From NCBI RefSeq assembly GCF_033807715.1, contig NC_084599.1, positions 14,296,625-14,360,624 on the forward strand: 64,000 bases of DNA, given 5' to 3'. The DNA comes from Cololabis saira (taxonomy: Eukaryota; Chordata; Actinopteri; Beloniformes; Belonidae). A program made the position numbers and the translations under genes. The notes under the pieces were generated by a model that saw only the letters and a program-made list of their open reading frames with translations, made no database searches and was not told where the DNA came from. Numbering within the stretch: the first letter of the stretch is position 1; each line of letters begins with the position of its first letter. Shown piece after piece: positions 1 through 12,485 of the stretch.

Positions 1-1988
1 ACTATAACTGGAAGATAACAAACAGACAAGCCTTAACAGCCGTGTAAACAACAGGGACTTTGTTGTCGTTGGTATCAGATGTCGTGTAGCCAGGTCTGCA
101 TTTAATAATAGTACTACCTACGTGTACACGCGCAGGAGGAAAGCTATTATAAGAGCAAACGGCGACAAAGGTTACATCCAGCTGTGTTTTCAACCTGTTT
201 ACACTTCTTCACTGGGCATGTGATGTGTGTTTATGGTGGTGTTGTGTTAACGGAGAATATTTCCCACATAGACATGAAACACAAGTCATGGCACGCCCTG
301 CTTTAATCTTAAAACTGTGTGTTTAAATAAAGACAGACTAATATGGAGATAACCTGAATGACTGAAGGTGGAATAGCTTTACATTTCTATCCTGGTATGA
401 GTCTTTGATGGAATACATAAATAAAGGTGTGTGAGTTTGTTTTTTTTTGATGGTTTTGTGCAGTTCGTTCTTGGTGGTTTCCATGTTAAAGTGCAATAAA
501 GTAGCAGAAACGTCTACACTTTCAGAGCCAGACGAGCTTTCTTTATCCAAACCACCAGCTGGCTTTAGTGTTATATCAAAGACATGTACAGTATTTCAGT
601 GGTATTAACTGAGTTGTTTTGGCAAATACTAACATGCAACACATCCCCAAAATGTCAAACTGTGTCAGAACAATAGGATTTTGGCAGTAGCAGCTCCTCG
701 CGTCAAGCACACGCTTTTAACCCATTTTGTTATCACTTCTCACTAAAACTGGAAACCGGAGAGTTTTAGAGGGAGACGACTTCTCCTCTGATAAAAGATA
801 CATTTGATGACTTTGTTCAAAGTAGAGAGAGTAATAAGCATAATGCTGCGATGTGCACACTGTAAAGTCAAAAAGAGAGAAACCAGCAGCTGGTATTGTG
901 TTTGTGTTTTCCCCGTGAGACCTGAATGGGGCACGGTGTTGGATTACATGGACGAGTGTTGCAGAGGCGGTGTGGGGTGAGTTGGCTTGATAGCTAAGAT
1001 GTGAGGGTTGACACATGAACAGGGTGATGGGGTTGGGGGGGGGGTTCTTGGTACTTGGCAATTAAGCCAGAGTCTGACACCCAAAGCACTTCTCATGCTC
1101 TGGCACAAGCTATTGTTGTCTGGAATTTGAGAAATGCATTTGATCAGTGCTGCGTGTCTGTGTGGGTGTTATTTTGGATGACTCCTACGGACACAACAGC
1201 CACCGAAGAAGTGAAAGGGAGAACAGAGAGAGAGGAGGCAGGGGGCAAGGGTTACCTGATGAATACTTTCATCACACATCTGAACAGCCCGCGTCTGATC
1301 CACGTGAATATCCGCTTCATCATACAGAAACCAAAACTCTGCAAATGATATCCAGACTTCTTAAAGGGGGTAGAAAAGAAGAATAACATTCCAGTTCACA
1401 ATGTGTGGATGGCAGGGGTGGAGAGGAGGAGGAGTGGAAAGATATTTTATCAGGCCCTACACACTCTTGGCCTCCCTCCACTCTTAAAGGGAATCCCATC
1501 TTTTTTCTTTGAACTCAGCATTCCTCACCCTCAGAGTGAACACGAGGCCACAGTGAGCGTGCTCACCTTCACACCGCTGGATGTGTTGTGTGATCCTCGG
1601 CTTTGCAGTTTTTACAGGTAAATAACACAAAGGAGGAACATAGACCTCTTTTTTGGCTGTTCATGATTCTACGTGCTTTGAATTTCTTAAGTAATTTAAG
1701 CTTAAGTCATCCTTCATTCACAATATCTAAAACACTGAATTTATATTATTATTAAAACCCAAATGCTTGATTTTGGGATCCTTCCATTCAGAGCCATGTC
1801 CACGAGTACGCAATGAATTGAACCAACCACAATGGGTGGGAGAGAGCTTTGGGCAAGGACTCATACAGGAACTTCTCAGATCCACCTTTTAAAACAAGAA
1901 AAATGGAAAACAACAAATGGAAAAAAAACACCTTGGATCAAGAAGTTTTTCCTTTGGGGTGGGGTATGATCCACGCTAACCTAAGCAC
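1..1988. other. Intergenic region, no assigned gene
   Basis: I see no recognisable domain here. On the minus strand an open stretch at about 338-550 encodes an acidic/serine-rich then lysine-rich peptide (starts MDKESSSGSESVD), which could be a terminal exon or chance. An open stretch on the minus strand covers 2-193. A G-run lies at about 1033-1043. One short candidate exon is listed separately at 1519-1617. Nothing else can be supported. Confidence 0.4.
1519..1617 (+). CDS. Possible internal exon, unassigned gene
   Basis: A 99-base open segment lies between a pyrimidine-rich acceptor (ending ...gaactcag) and a donor (acag|gtaaat). With one leading base and two trailing bases it reads a 32-codon peptide with no stop, beginning IPHPQSEHEATVSV and ending DPRLCSFYR. 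I do not recognise the protein. No flanking exon with compatible phase was identified, so this may be chance; plausible splice signals are the only support. Confidence 0.2.
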
Positions 1989-2303
1989 CAGAGGTGGACA
2001 GAGTACTCGACCCCAGTACTTGAGTAAGAGTACAAATACTACTGGTCAAAATTTACTCCGTTACAAGTAAAAGTAGCTCAGTCAAAATATTACTCGAGTA
2101 AGAGTAGAAAAGTACTTGCTTTTAAAGGTACTTAAGTATCCAAAAGTAAATGCTTTTGGCTTGGAAATGTATTCAAGTAAGAGTAATAAGTACCAAAGAA
2201 ATCTAATACTCAAGTAAAGTACAAATCCTCTGGATATGTACTTTACTCAAGTAAAGTAAAGTACAGTACTCAAGTAAATTTACTCCGTTACTGTCCACCA
2301 CTG
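1989..2303. mobile_element. Short hAT-type MITE
   Basis: A 315-bp non-coding element with terminal inverted repeats beginning CAGAGGTGGACAG on the left and ending CTGTCCACCACTG on the right. The flanks are ctaagcac (1981-1988) and caaagcac (2304-2311), a 7-of-8 match to an 8-bp target-site duplication, as expected for hAT transposons. The interior is built from repeated 'agtactcaagtaa'-like words in both orientations, so it can fold on itself. It has no transposase and would need one supplied in trans. Confidence 0.7.
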
Positions 2304-3691
2304 CAAAGCACCCTAACAGATAAACCCTTATTCAGAAGTATTTGTATTCTTTATACAAACAACCAACACAGCCTTCAATTTTTAACTAAAATGTCAATGA
2401 ACACATCCTTAAAGCAGTTAAAATAAAAGCAGCAATAAAAAGGCACCTGGCACTGATATAGGTTCCTGTGTTTCCAGTGGTTCATAACCTTGAGGCCCGG
2501 GCCCCTCCAAGGGTTCAAAAGATAAGTCTGAGAGTTCATGAGATGATTAATGAGGGATGAAAAGTTTAAGTTGTGCCACACACTCGAGCACTCACTTGTA
2601 CTTTCCTGACTTTCCCATGAACTATTCATTCATTTTGCTTGTACAAAAACTTGCATATTGTATTCAATACTACGTTCCTTGCCGTCAGAACATTGCATGA
2701 CCTTAGATAGCTGCTGAATATGGTACTTGAACAGTTTTATATACTGCTTCAATATTTGTAATAACTAGTACTTGAGGCTTCATTAACCAAGAAATATTCC
2801 TTGCATGGGAGCATACTTGGCATTTTATAATTCTGAATTTGTGGATCATTTTCTTATTTGGTCCTTGGTGGTGACATGTAATCCCCTTATAAAAGCAGTG
2901 TTCTTTCTTTTCTTCTTCAGAAGGAACAGCAAACCACTCTCAGACATCTGAAATGTGAGGGATCCAAGCTTAATTCTTTTTTTTTTGCAGGAATTTAATA
3001 AAATACTAGTGTAATATTAAGCATTTATGTTCCTAGCAAAATGTTTTTAATTTTATTTCACATTGTGCAGTTTTACGAGCCTCAAAGTAATGACTTTGCA
3101 GATAACTTTTGCAGCCTAAAACCACGTTACTGGCTCCAGCAATGCAAACGTACATTTACACACGCTGGCCAGATCATTCTGGGTCACGCGCCAGAATTTT
3201 CATTCATCCTTGATACAGATCTGTGTAGACAGATCACCTCTTGAGGAGACTTGTGACTGCTACATCAAAAGACTAAAAAAAAAGGTTAGGCGGAGGACCC
3301 TGCCAAATTGACAAAACATTGGAGAGAAAGTTTTAAAGCCTGTGTCCCTCAAGGAAAATCACAACAATACAGATGAAAGGATATTCCAGCTCCATAACCC
3401 ATGTGTCATATCCTCTCGTGTAATGACTGCAAGTGTAAACAGTAATTTCACAGCATCACCATTTATCAGGACAGTTGGGACCAGATCTGAGCTTTTTTGG
3501 GGGGGATTTGCTGTTTTATAACGCCCCCTATTGACACAAGAAGGTACTGCAGCAAAGAGAACACAAGGTTCCCGTTTAGAGGTTTTAGGAGGACATCTTG
3601 TGGTCGACCACAGCACATGAATTTGTTAATGTTTCACGAGAGTTAAGAAGTGTTCAGAAGTTCACAAATACAGAACATGTGTGAAAATCAG
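2304..3691. other. Intergenic region downstream of prdx6
   Basis: No gene or clear repeat recognised. The segment is AT-rich and ends at the probable prdx6 polyadenylation signal. Short open stretches at 2375-2629 (minus), 3041-3244 (plus) and 3359-3616 (minus) show no domain or splice context. Confidence 0.5.
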
Positions 3692-3697
3692 TTTATT
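3692..3697 (-). terminator. prdx6: Probable prdx6 polyadenylation signal
   Basis: TTTATT on the plus strand is AATAAA on the minus strand. It lies about 145 bases past the prdx6 stop codon (3840-3842), giving a short, ordinary 3'UTR. Confidence 0.5.
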
Positions 3698-3839
3698 TTG
3701 AGTGAGCAAGGCACTTCAGTGACAGTAGATGATCCTGGCTCAAGGGTTATGTTGGTCAGGTCTACATATCAACCATCTACTAAATATTTCCAAGACAAAA
3801 CTGATGTGAAGAGCAGCAAGAATGTATTCTTTTGCAGTT

Positions 3840-6129
3840 TCAGATCTGGGTTAAGCGCAGGTATTTCTTTCCAGAAGGCACCTCTTTAGTTGTCACCCCA
3901 TTAGGGAAGAGAGCAGCAGCTTCCGAGTCGGAGAGCGAGGGGATCACCATGACTTTGTCACCAGGCTGAAAAAGATGTGAGAGCAAGAAAGTGCAGCTCA
4001 GAAACAGTGACGTGTTTTGTCACATGATTTGAAGAAAGCGTTATTGTGATATAAGTGCAACTAGCATTTTCTATATCTTCAACTTCTCACCTTCCAGTCA
4101 ACAGGTGTGGCAACCTTCTTCTGTGCCGTCAGCTGTAAGGAGTCGATGACTCGGAGCAGTTCATCGAAGTTCCTCCCCGTGGTGGCCGGGTAGAGGATGG
4201 ACAGCTTCAGCTTCTTGTCTGGTCCGATCACAAACACCTGAGGTGCATTCAGTTGACACAGGTTCAACGCAGCAGCAAAGACATGCTTCATTTTTAGGTT
4301 CGTTTAAACATGACATCAAAACTTCTCATTTGCTAGTTCTATTTTTTTCAAACAAAAAAATCCTGGTAGGATCCTTTCACCTCCATCAGAGTAACAAGAT
4401 GCTGCGTGTGACCCGTCGTTCATCAGCGGATGTTAAAAGCTGATAAACGACGGATTGCATTTATCCATTTCTTGAACTTGAACAAATTTAAAATAGTCAA
4501 TTTTTTCTATTAATAAGTTTCAAACATGCCTGTTTATGTTTAAGTTCATTCATTCCAAACAAGACATTCCAGGCACTTTTCATAATTTTTTTCTGTTATC
4601 ATCAGATATTCACTCTTATTCAGTTAGAGGTGGGAAGAACTTTCATTTACCTCTTTGTCGTACCTGCAGTCACCAATCCTTTATCAAATTCCATGGCCCT
4701 CAACTCTGGAACTGTTTAGATAGGTCTCTTAAGTTAGTGTCATCCTTAAAAATGTTTAGGACCAGCTTGGTGGGGTATCTTTTATCTAGGCAAAATTAAT
4801 AGGCTATTTTTATTGAAATGAAATTGCCATTTTATGGATATTTTTGTTTGTGTGTTTATTGTGTTTTTCTTTGTTTCTTTTACCTTTTCTTTTTTCCTTT
4901 CTATTCTTTCTCTACTGATTGATTTGTTTTTGTATTGAGGGGGAGGATTTTTTAAAAGCCCTCGGGCTTCTTTTCCTCTCCTGCACAATTATTTGTCCTT
5001 GTATGTTAAAATAATTACTGTGTTATCATTGTGCATATGAATAAAAAAAAAAAAAAAACTCTAAACATCAGCTGATAAATGACGGATCACACACACCATC
5101 TTGTGACACTTCAATGAAAGGATCACCGAAACATCTCAAGTATTTAAACAATCTAAATTTGGTCTGAAAAAAGAACTAGCAAATGAAAATTGTAATCTAG
5201 AGCCAAAATTAACTTTACTAAATCATGACATCAAAACCTCATGAAAGAAAAGATTATTTCCTGCCAGCAGATTTAATTTGAATTCTTTCCATTTACCTGT
5301 ACGCAACATATTTAAAACTTGCGTTGGACACCAGGTGGAGTTCTCCCCTCAGAATGGACACAGGGTGGTAATGGGAGGAGTTACAAGGGGATATGAGGAA
5401 GTGCTGCTACAGGTGTGTTCATTGATTTGTTTGGAAGTAAAGTTCACCGAGACTCCCATATTCTGTCTGCTCATCTCATTTAACTCAAAAGGTCAGGGTC
5501 ACCCCCTGACCTTTGAGTTAGATCACGATAAACACAGATGCTCCTGCAGTATATGCGACAATCAAATTTCCTGAGTTTTGGCAACATGATCCGGCCCCGT
5601 GGTTTCAATACATTGAGGCGCAGTTTCACCTCTGCGGTATCAGGGTGGATGACACTAATGGCGCTTTTCCACTAGTACCTAGTCAGCCCGACTCAACTCG
5701 CCTTTGCACTTTTCCACTAGGGGTAAAGGCGGGTCTAACCATGCCGAGTAGATACTTTTCTGTAACTACTCTGCCGAGGTTCTAAGCGGCTGAGTCGGGC
5801 TGAATCTGACGTCATCACACTACAGGCCACCGATTGGTCGGGGGGGCGGGCCGTCAGACGTTTGAATCAGGAGGAGGAAACCAGCGAAACAGCGACTCTG
5901 ACGGCAGCTTCTTGTTCATTTTATGCAACAGCCAATGGCAGCACAAAAGTCTGTTTCATGATCCAACTCTGAGGTGCAGATGTTCATAAACCTGGTGGCT
6001 GAGGAGAGAATTAAAAAAAAAAAAAAAGGGATCTAGACGGGCGATAAGGAACGACAAGCTCTATCAGGAGCTCTGTCTCTTCATAGCTGCTCACGGCTCC
6101 AGCTGACTATTCAGAAGTGCCGAAACGGG

Positions 6130-6174
<45 letters not shown>

Positions 6175-9100
6175 CATCGTTGCTTGAAGCTTCTCTCACT
6201 CTCATTTTTTAACTTGATATCAAACAAGTCACAGACCCAGCAGCACATCTATCATCTCCTCCAGGTTCTACATCTTTAGTGTTGTCGTCTTCTCCGTTTA
6301 GATCACACAATCAAATACGTCACAGCAGCTTCAATCCAACCTCCTACTTCTGATCTGGGTATGGAAATGAAACGAGGGCAAGGTGAGTGGAGCTGAATAG
6401 GTACTACTGTAAAAGCACCATAAGTATTATCATGTTGTTGCCGCGTTGGATTCTTCAACTACCCGCCGCGTTATGGGTTTCCTGAGGGAGCTGCCAGCAG
6501 ACAGAAAATACAAGGCTCTCAAAGCTGCTGTGTCTGTTCCAGTTGTCTGATGAGGAGCGTGCAGATCGCCTGCTGTCACTCAGTGGATTGGGGGACAGTA
6601 AACCTACAGAACTAATGGACAACATGCTGGCACCGCTGGGTTCAGGTGACACCACGTTTCTCTTTACACAACTGTTCCTGCGGCAACTCCTGCCTCTAGT
6701 GCACACGGCTCTGGCCACCTCTCCTTTCGTGCGCACCACGGATTTCCATGGGTTGGCGCAGGAAGCGGACAGGATTCTACCGGCCTCCCGCCGATACGTT
6801 GCGGCTGCTGCCGTGTCGGGTCCGACGGTGGTGGTTGTGGCTGATCGCAGGGAGCAGATGCGGAGAGAGGATGAAAGCGGGCTGTGCTATTATCATCGCC
6901 GTTTTGGCACCAAGGCCAAGCGCTGTGTTCCACCATGCTGTTTTTGGAACCAGGGAAACTCCAGTTTCGTATTAATTTCTTACCAAAAATGGAGTAGAGT
7001 GGCGACTAAACTTAAAGGCTAAAGCTTTGCGTGAGCAAGAAGAAGAACATTGAAAAGTTTACCGCTCAAAAAGTGAACAGTGTATGCTTCTGGGGTACAT
7101 GGGAGCAGGTTTAGAGAGAACGGACAGAAAGAGAACTCTTACACAGCGAGCAGTGAGAGGCAGTCCATCTTTGTCTCTCTCATCAGGGTCCAGCATGCCC
7201 AGAAGGACTGACAGCTCTCTCTTGTGATCAGCAATGATGGGGAAAGGAAGAGCGCTGCCTGCGTCACCCTTATACGCCATCACATCCTGTCAAGAGGGAA
7301 AGGACAAACTTGGTTTTTAGACGTTTAAGGCACGTCACATTCCTACTCCTACTGTAATTAAGCAGACGCTGTTATCCAAAGGGACTTATATCTGAGTGAT
7401 CACCACAAGCAACAAATCACATAAGAGCAGGGCCGCCGCAAGGGGTGTGCGAACCGTGCGACCGCATGGGGCCTCGCGCTATGGGCCGTTTTTTTTTTTT
7501 CCCCCTTATAAATATCAACAGTCACGTTCCATTACAGACCTAAATGTGTACTAGTCTGTGCATATCAATAAATATATGTGCAATGATGCGCGTGTCTGTT
7601 GTTCAATACAACTGCGTCAGACCAAGCGCAGACACAAGCTGCTCTGATCCAGACGGGTGGAGTTGAAACAAACTGTCACACAATGTCGAGAGAACGAGAC
7701 AGAATCAGGAAATTTCCATCAGGGGATGAAAAAAGAAAAAAAACTAAAGAAAATGGAAGAGTTTAATGCCTCTCTGAAAGGCTTGTTTGATAAATTTGTT
7801 ACAAAAATCACAGATCCAACCGGGTCTCAAGAAGCCGTGGAGCCCCGCGTCGAGGCAAGCCAAATGATGATGAGGCTGGGGAAGGTATCCAGTATTTTGC
7901 TAATTGGAGAGTTAAAATTGCGCATATAGACACCCGATCCGACCAGAAAAACCCAAAAAATTTTGGGTTTTTCGCACAGGGCCTCGCAAATCCCCCAGGC
8001 GGCTCTGCATAAGAGGGTCCAGCTGGATAAGTGCTGGTCAGACTGCTGAGAGTCCACTTGGACACAGGTGCTGCTCTATTAGTGCTAGGGTTATTTGTTT
8101 TTTGTTTTTTGTTTAAGGGTTCCCTTCCCACCCAACAATCCCTTTATACAGGAAATTTACATCTTAAAAGACAACATCATACGATCATCTTGTCATAAGT
8201 GCATGCAGCTTACTCAGTGCTGAGTCATGCAAAGAGCTGGACAAATCTGCTATCTATATATCTACATGAGCAGAGAAGTTAACTAAATGCAGAAATGCTC
8301 CTTAGAGAGCTCAGTCTTTAGCTTGAGCTTAAAAGCAGCTACGGACCCTGCAGATCGGACAGAGTTTGGTAGGTCATTCCACCATCGGGGAACAAGGAAG
8401 GAGAAGAATCTAGTTACTGATTTCAGGCCACGTTGCGGTGGAAGCACCAGGCGTCTTTCACTGGCTGGGTTAATAATTCTCTGCATCCCGGCAGTCTTTT
8501 CCACAGTTGCAACACAGATATAATAAGTGACCAAAAGTCTTGACTTCTAATCTTCTACTTCTGCATTTTCCATCAGGGTCATGACAAAAAAACTGCTCTG
8601 AGTGAAAGTAGTGCAATTCCTGCTGCATGTCAGGGAAGAAAAGCAGAAATATATCTCAAAACAGGGCTCTGGTCCAAAGGGGGGGGGGGTTGATCAAAAT
8701 AGTTTCATTTACAGGACAGTGCGCATGGGAAGAATATGAAAAGTTGCATCAACCCATCCTAAGATTTTACTGCTCTGACTTACAAACCGGATTCGGTTGC
8801 AGTTGGGAAATTGTGTAAAATGTAAATAAAAATAAAATGATTTGACAATCCTTTTCAACCCATATTCAATTGAATACACTACAAAGACAACATATTTAAT
8901 GCTCAAACTCATAAACTTTATTTTAATTTTCAAATAATAATTAACTTTTCATCATTTCATGGCTGCAACACATGCAGTAGAAGTTGGGAAAGGGCATGTT
9001 TACCACTTTGTTACATCACCTTTCCTTTTAATAACACTCAATAAACGTTTTGGAAGAGAGGAGACTAATTCTCTTAGCTTCTCATGTGGAATTCTTTCCC

Positions 9101-12100
9101 ATTCTTGCTTGATGAACCGCTTCAGTTGTTCAACAGTCCGGGGTCTTTTCTGTCGTATTTTACGCTTCATAATGCTACACACATTTTCAATGGGAGACAG
9201 GTCTGGACTGCAAGCGGGCCAGGGGAGAACCTGGACTCTTTTACTTCCAAGCCACGCTGTTGTAACACGTGCAGAATGTGGCTTGGCATTGTCTTGCTGA
9301 AATAAGCAGCGGCGTCCATGAAAAAGACGTCGCTTAGATGGCAGCATATGTTGCTCCAAAATCTGTATGTACTTTTCAGCGTTTATGTTCCTTCACAGAA
9401 ATGTAAGTCCCCCATGCCATGGGAACTAATGCCCCCCCATACCATCACAGATGCTGCTTTTGAACTTTGCGTTGATAACAGTCCGGATGGTTCCGCTTCC
9501 TCTTTGGTCCGGAGGACACGACGCCCAGTGTTTCCAAAAACAATTTAAAAAGTGGACTCATCAGAACACAAAACACTTTTCCATTGTGCATCAGTCCATT
9601 TTACATGAGCTCGGGCCCAGATAACCCGGCAGCGTTTCATAACCGGCTTTAGCTTTGCATGGTAGAGTTTTAATTTTGGTGATATCCTGTACACACTCAT
9701 GTCGGTTTTTAAGGCAGTGCCGTCTGAGGGATCGAAGGTCACGGTCATTCAGTCATGGTTTCCGGCCGTGGCGCTTACGTGCAGTGATTTCACCAGATTC
9801 TCTGAACCTTTTGATGATATTATGGACCGTAGATGTTGAAATCCCTAAATTCCTTGCAATTTTGCTTTGAGAAATGTTGTTCTTAAACTGTTCAACTATT
9901 TTCTCACGCAGTTATAGACAAAGTGGTGACCCTCACCCCATCCTTGCTTGTGAATGACTGAGCATGTTTGGGGAGGCTCCTTTTATACCCAATCACGGTA
10001 CCCACCTGTTCCCAATTAGCCTGATCACATGTGGGATGTTCCAAATAGGTGTTTGATGAGCTTTTCTCAGCTTTCTCAGTATTTTTTGCCACCTTCCCCA
10101 ACTTCTACTGGACGTGTTGCAGCCATGAAATTCTAAGTTAATTATTATTTGGCAAAAAACAATTAGGTTTATCAGTTTGAACATTAAATATGTTGTCTTT
10201 GTATTGTATTCAATTGAATATAGGTTGAGAAGGATTTTCAAATCATTGTATTTTGTTTTTATTTACATTTTACGCAATTTCCCAACTTCAACTGAATCCG
10301 GTTTGTATTACACAACTGCAGGTTTATGGATATTGAGCCATCTTAAAAGGGGGAGTGTTGCACAATTGAGTACAAGAGTTTGAATCACCACCATTACAAT
10401 AAAACAGTTATAAAATAAAGACACTTTACAGGACACGAGTGTGTGCATCCCCAACCTTGCTCCAGCCGCGGTGGTCTTCAACACTGTCAATGGACAAGGC
10501 GATCATCTTTACACCTCGTTTCTTGAACTCATCGCTGATCTTTGCTGCACACGCGAGCTCAGTGGTGCAGACAGGAGTGAAGTCCCTCGGATGGGAGAAC
10601 AGGACCCCCCACCTGTAGAGGACAGTCAAGGGTTTTTAGGATACCAGATCAAAATCAATAAACTGGAATATTTTACCCCTATTAGCAGTTCAGTTTTAAG
10701 TTGAAGTGTGGCAACGTGTCATTTGAGTCACAGGCTTAAATGCTTAAGATGCCAGGACAGTATTTCCCATGTTTCCTTTTACAAAAGCTCATTTGAAGTG
10801 GCTATGGACTGCTTTGCCAAAGCCTTGGTAAAACCACCTTCCTTCCAGGCCAGAATTTCAAAACCCCAAAATTTTAATCAAAAAAAGGAGAACTAACCAA
10901 CTAAACAAATAAAAAAATATTTTATTACTACAACAATAAAAGATTAACAGCACAATGTGTCAGAGAGGGGAACAAAGTTTCAGCAGAGGAATTTCCAGGC
11001 AGAAATTGAAGCAACAGATGTCTCTGGCAAAGAGCAACTCAAGACACAGCTGTGCTCCACTGAGGATGTATGGACGACATTTCCTGAAAAACATCAGTGG
11101 GTTCTTATTTTTCATCACATGGTCTAGAGGCAACAGAAAAGTAATCCTTCAGAAAATGTGAGGATCACCTGATTAATGGCTGACCAGAAACCCAAAGTAG
11201 ACCAAGGCAGTCCAAAAGCCCTAAAGGAAGCATTTTTCTCCTGCTTAAAAAGGGACTTGTAAGATTCAGATATGGCCGTGTGTCGTTTGTTTTTTTTCCC
11301 CTCTTTGCTCTTCTTGGGTTAAAGCACCATCTTACACCAGGAAAAAAAAACCTTAATTGACGGGAAACATAATAGAAAGCCAAAGAAAACAAACAAACAA
11401 AAAACTAGGACATGGCTCAAACAGATGACCGGTTCTCACAGTCCAGCAACTACTCCCACCGAGGGAGAAGAAGGAAGTTATTGTGTAGCTAGCCAAACTG
11501 CATGGTGTCCTTTTACGTGTTCTGGCAGGTCAAGTCTATGAAAGCTCAACCCTCAGGGGAGGGGGAACCAACAACCAAAAACAAAACAATAAAACAGGTT
11601 TAAATGAAGGAGGGACCAATCTCCACAATGGAGAAGCTGTGACCAGAGGGTTTGGTACTTCTCTGTGTTGAGTGTATATTATTATTTTAATAATCACATC
11701 AGTGTTTCTAAGGTGCAGACATGAGTTCCTGCTTCTCTGTTTAGAGCTTAGCATTGAGAATGTGTACATATACACATATATGTCTTGTTTTAGGAGAAAT
11801 GTACATCAAAGTTGTGCATATTCACACCCTCAAATCCCAGCCTGGCTCTGCATGCGGTGTGCAGGCAAACATTTGTTTCCCCTCTGTGCTTTCATAAAAA
11901 GGCAGGCCTAACAGGGTTGTGCATTATAATAGATGCCAACTACTGAAATAGGGTTCAAAGTCCTGACTGCCATTAAAAATGTTTGATAATCTGACCAGAG
12001 AAAATATGCACATATATATTTAAAGGCAACTACTGATGGCCAGCTTGTTGTCTTAACTATTTTATTCAGTAGTTCCCACCACTATTAGTTCCTGGGGGAA

Positions 12101-12485
12101 AAACAATCATTTTAACCATAAGATTGGTAAACTGGCTCTAAACTGTTCTGCAGTCATGCTTGTGTAACTCTGTCTATAAGAGCCACCATGTGGCGCTTTA
12201 ACTCATGACATGATGGTCTTTTGATCTAGTAACTCACTGATAAAACGTCTTTCTTGTTTTCTGAATTAACATTAATCCAGGTTAAAAATGTGTGGACTGC
12301 TTTAATCAAACACAAACACAGTTTTCCAACCCAACTTTTAAAGATTCAGAAGCGGGCGAATCAGCCACAATGCGTTTAAATCTTCGCACTTACGAGTCGC
12401 CCAGAAATTCATGGAACTTGATCTTCCCGATGGTGGTGTCGGCCTCGAAGTTTGGAAACTCGTCTCCCAGCAAGAGTCCAGGCAT
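3840..12485 (-). CDS. prdx6: Peroxiredoxin 6 (1-Cys Prx / phospholipase A2), 5 exons
   Basis: Antioxidant enzyme that reduces peroxides and phospholipid hydroperoxides; family members also have calcium-independent PLA2 and LPCAT activity in cytosol and acidic organelles. Coding exons, all GT-AG: 12394-12485, 10456-10612, 7143-7286, 4091-4237 and 3840-3965; they join in phase to 221 residues (human 224). Visible signatures: start [16 protein letters not shown]; lipase-type GDSWG with Ser31; [12 protein letters not shown] with the single peroxidatic Cys46; [49 protein letters not shown]-terminal [10 protein letters not shown]. No resolving Cys is expected in this class. The start matches family length, although the frame stays open to an ATG at about 12581, giving a 32-residue extension I reject. 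Introns are transposon-rich (LINE, MITE, gypsy gag, Tc1). Divergently arranged with plpp6. All key residues are present. Confidence 0.95.
4456..5069 (+). mobile_element. 5'-truncated LINE 3' end with target-site duplication
   Basis: Open frame 4536-4799 encodes the C-terminal end of a non-LTR reverse transcriptase ([16 protein letters not shown]..., [15 protein letters not shown]), then an untranslated tail ending in poly(A) at about 5042-5058. The 18-bp words at 4438-4455 and 5070-5087 (agctgataaaYgacggat) differ at one base and are probable target-site duplications. It lies antisense in the prdx6 intron between exons 3 and 4. Clade assignment (L2/Rex/CR1-like) is tentative. Confidence 0.7.
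5482..5520. promoter_or_regulatory. Near-perfect palindrome with AGGTCA half sites
   Basis: The arms aactcaaaaggtcaggg and cctgacctttgagtt form an inverted repeat around a short centre. It contains AGGTCA directly followed by GGGTCA, and TGACCT on the other arm, the half site bound by nuclear receptors. It sits in a prdx6 intron. Function is inferred from motif shape only. Confidence 0.3.
5659..6420. mobile_element. PIF/Harbinger-type MITE, copy 1
   Basis: Terminal inverted repeats TGGCGCTTTTCCACTAGTAC (left) and its counterpart TGGTGCTTTTACAGTAGTAC (right, reversed) are flanked by TAA on both sides (5656-5658, 6421-6423), the TWA target duplication of PIF/Harbinger elements. Inside, about 5968-6120, the plus strand still reads [17 protein letters not shown] and, after a shift, [17 protein letters not shown], a relic of a Myb/SANT-like DNA-binding domain. 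A poly(A) run lies at about 6130-6172. Two relatives lie at 50889-51473 and 61022-61586. Confidence 0.75.
6429..7022 (+). pseudogene. Ty3/gypsy-type gag relic
   Basis: The translation resembles fish gypsy Gag: [20 protein letters not shown], then after a frameshift near 6545 [56 protein letters not shown], and the characteristic end [20 protein letters not shown]. No pol or LTR is attached, so this is a fragment in the prdx6 intron. The frameshift and isolation make it non-functional. Family placement rests on recalled family pattern. Confidence 0.6.
7430..7990 (+). mobile_element. Decayed hAT-like transposon fragment
   Basis: Contains a lysine-rich stretch reading [12 protein letters not shown] before a frameshift and stops, similar to the N-terminal segment of TTF/ZMYM-type hAT transposases. 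Preceding DNA (gggccgccgcaaggggtgtgcga) looks like a fish repeat end. No clear terminal repeats or target duplication were found. Lies in a prdx6 intron. Confidence 0.3.
8283..8534 (-). pseudogene. LINE reverse-transcriptase C-terminal relic
   Basis: Minus-strand frame of 83 codons ends in [22 protein letters not shown] then [16 protein letters not shown] and a stop. This is the standard C-terminal pattern of fish non-LTR ORF2 proteins (P-R-x-W-N-x-L-P ... FK-x-x-L-K). Only the C-terminus remains. Different subfamily from the LINE at 4456. Confidence 0.6.
8783..10305 (-). mobile_element. Full-length, broken Tc1/mariner transposon
   Basis: 1.52-kb element flanked by TA on both sides (8781-8782, 10306-10307), with long terminal inverted repeats starting CAAACCGGATTC and continuing for more than 100 bp with mismatches. 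The minus strand carries a DDE transposase in pieces: a segment at 9545-9748 with [18 protein letters not shown] (second Asp region) and a C-terminal piece at 9000-9359 with [14 protein letters not shown] and [14 protein letters not shown] (last catalytic Asp/Glu). Frameshifts and a stop near the N-terminus break the frame, so it is not autonomous. Inserted in the prdx6 intron between exons 2 and 3. Confidence 0.85.
10613..12393 (-). other. prdx6: prdx6 intron 1
   Basis: About 1.8 kb between exon 1 (donor gtaagtg) and exon 2 (acceptor ctctacag). AT-rich, no open frame with a recognisable domain, no clear repeat family. Nothing further can be supported. Confidence 0.5.
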
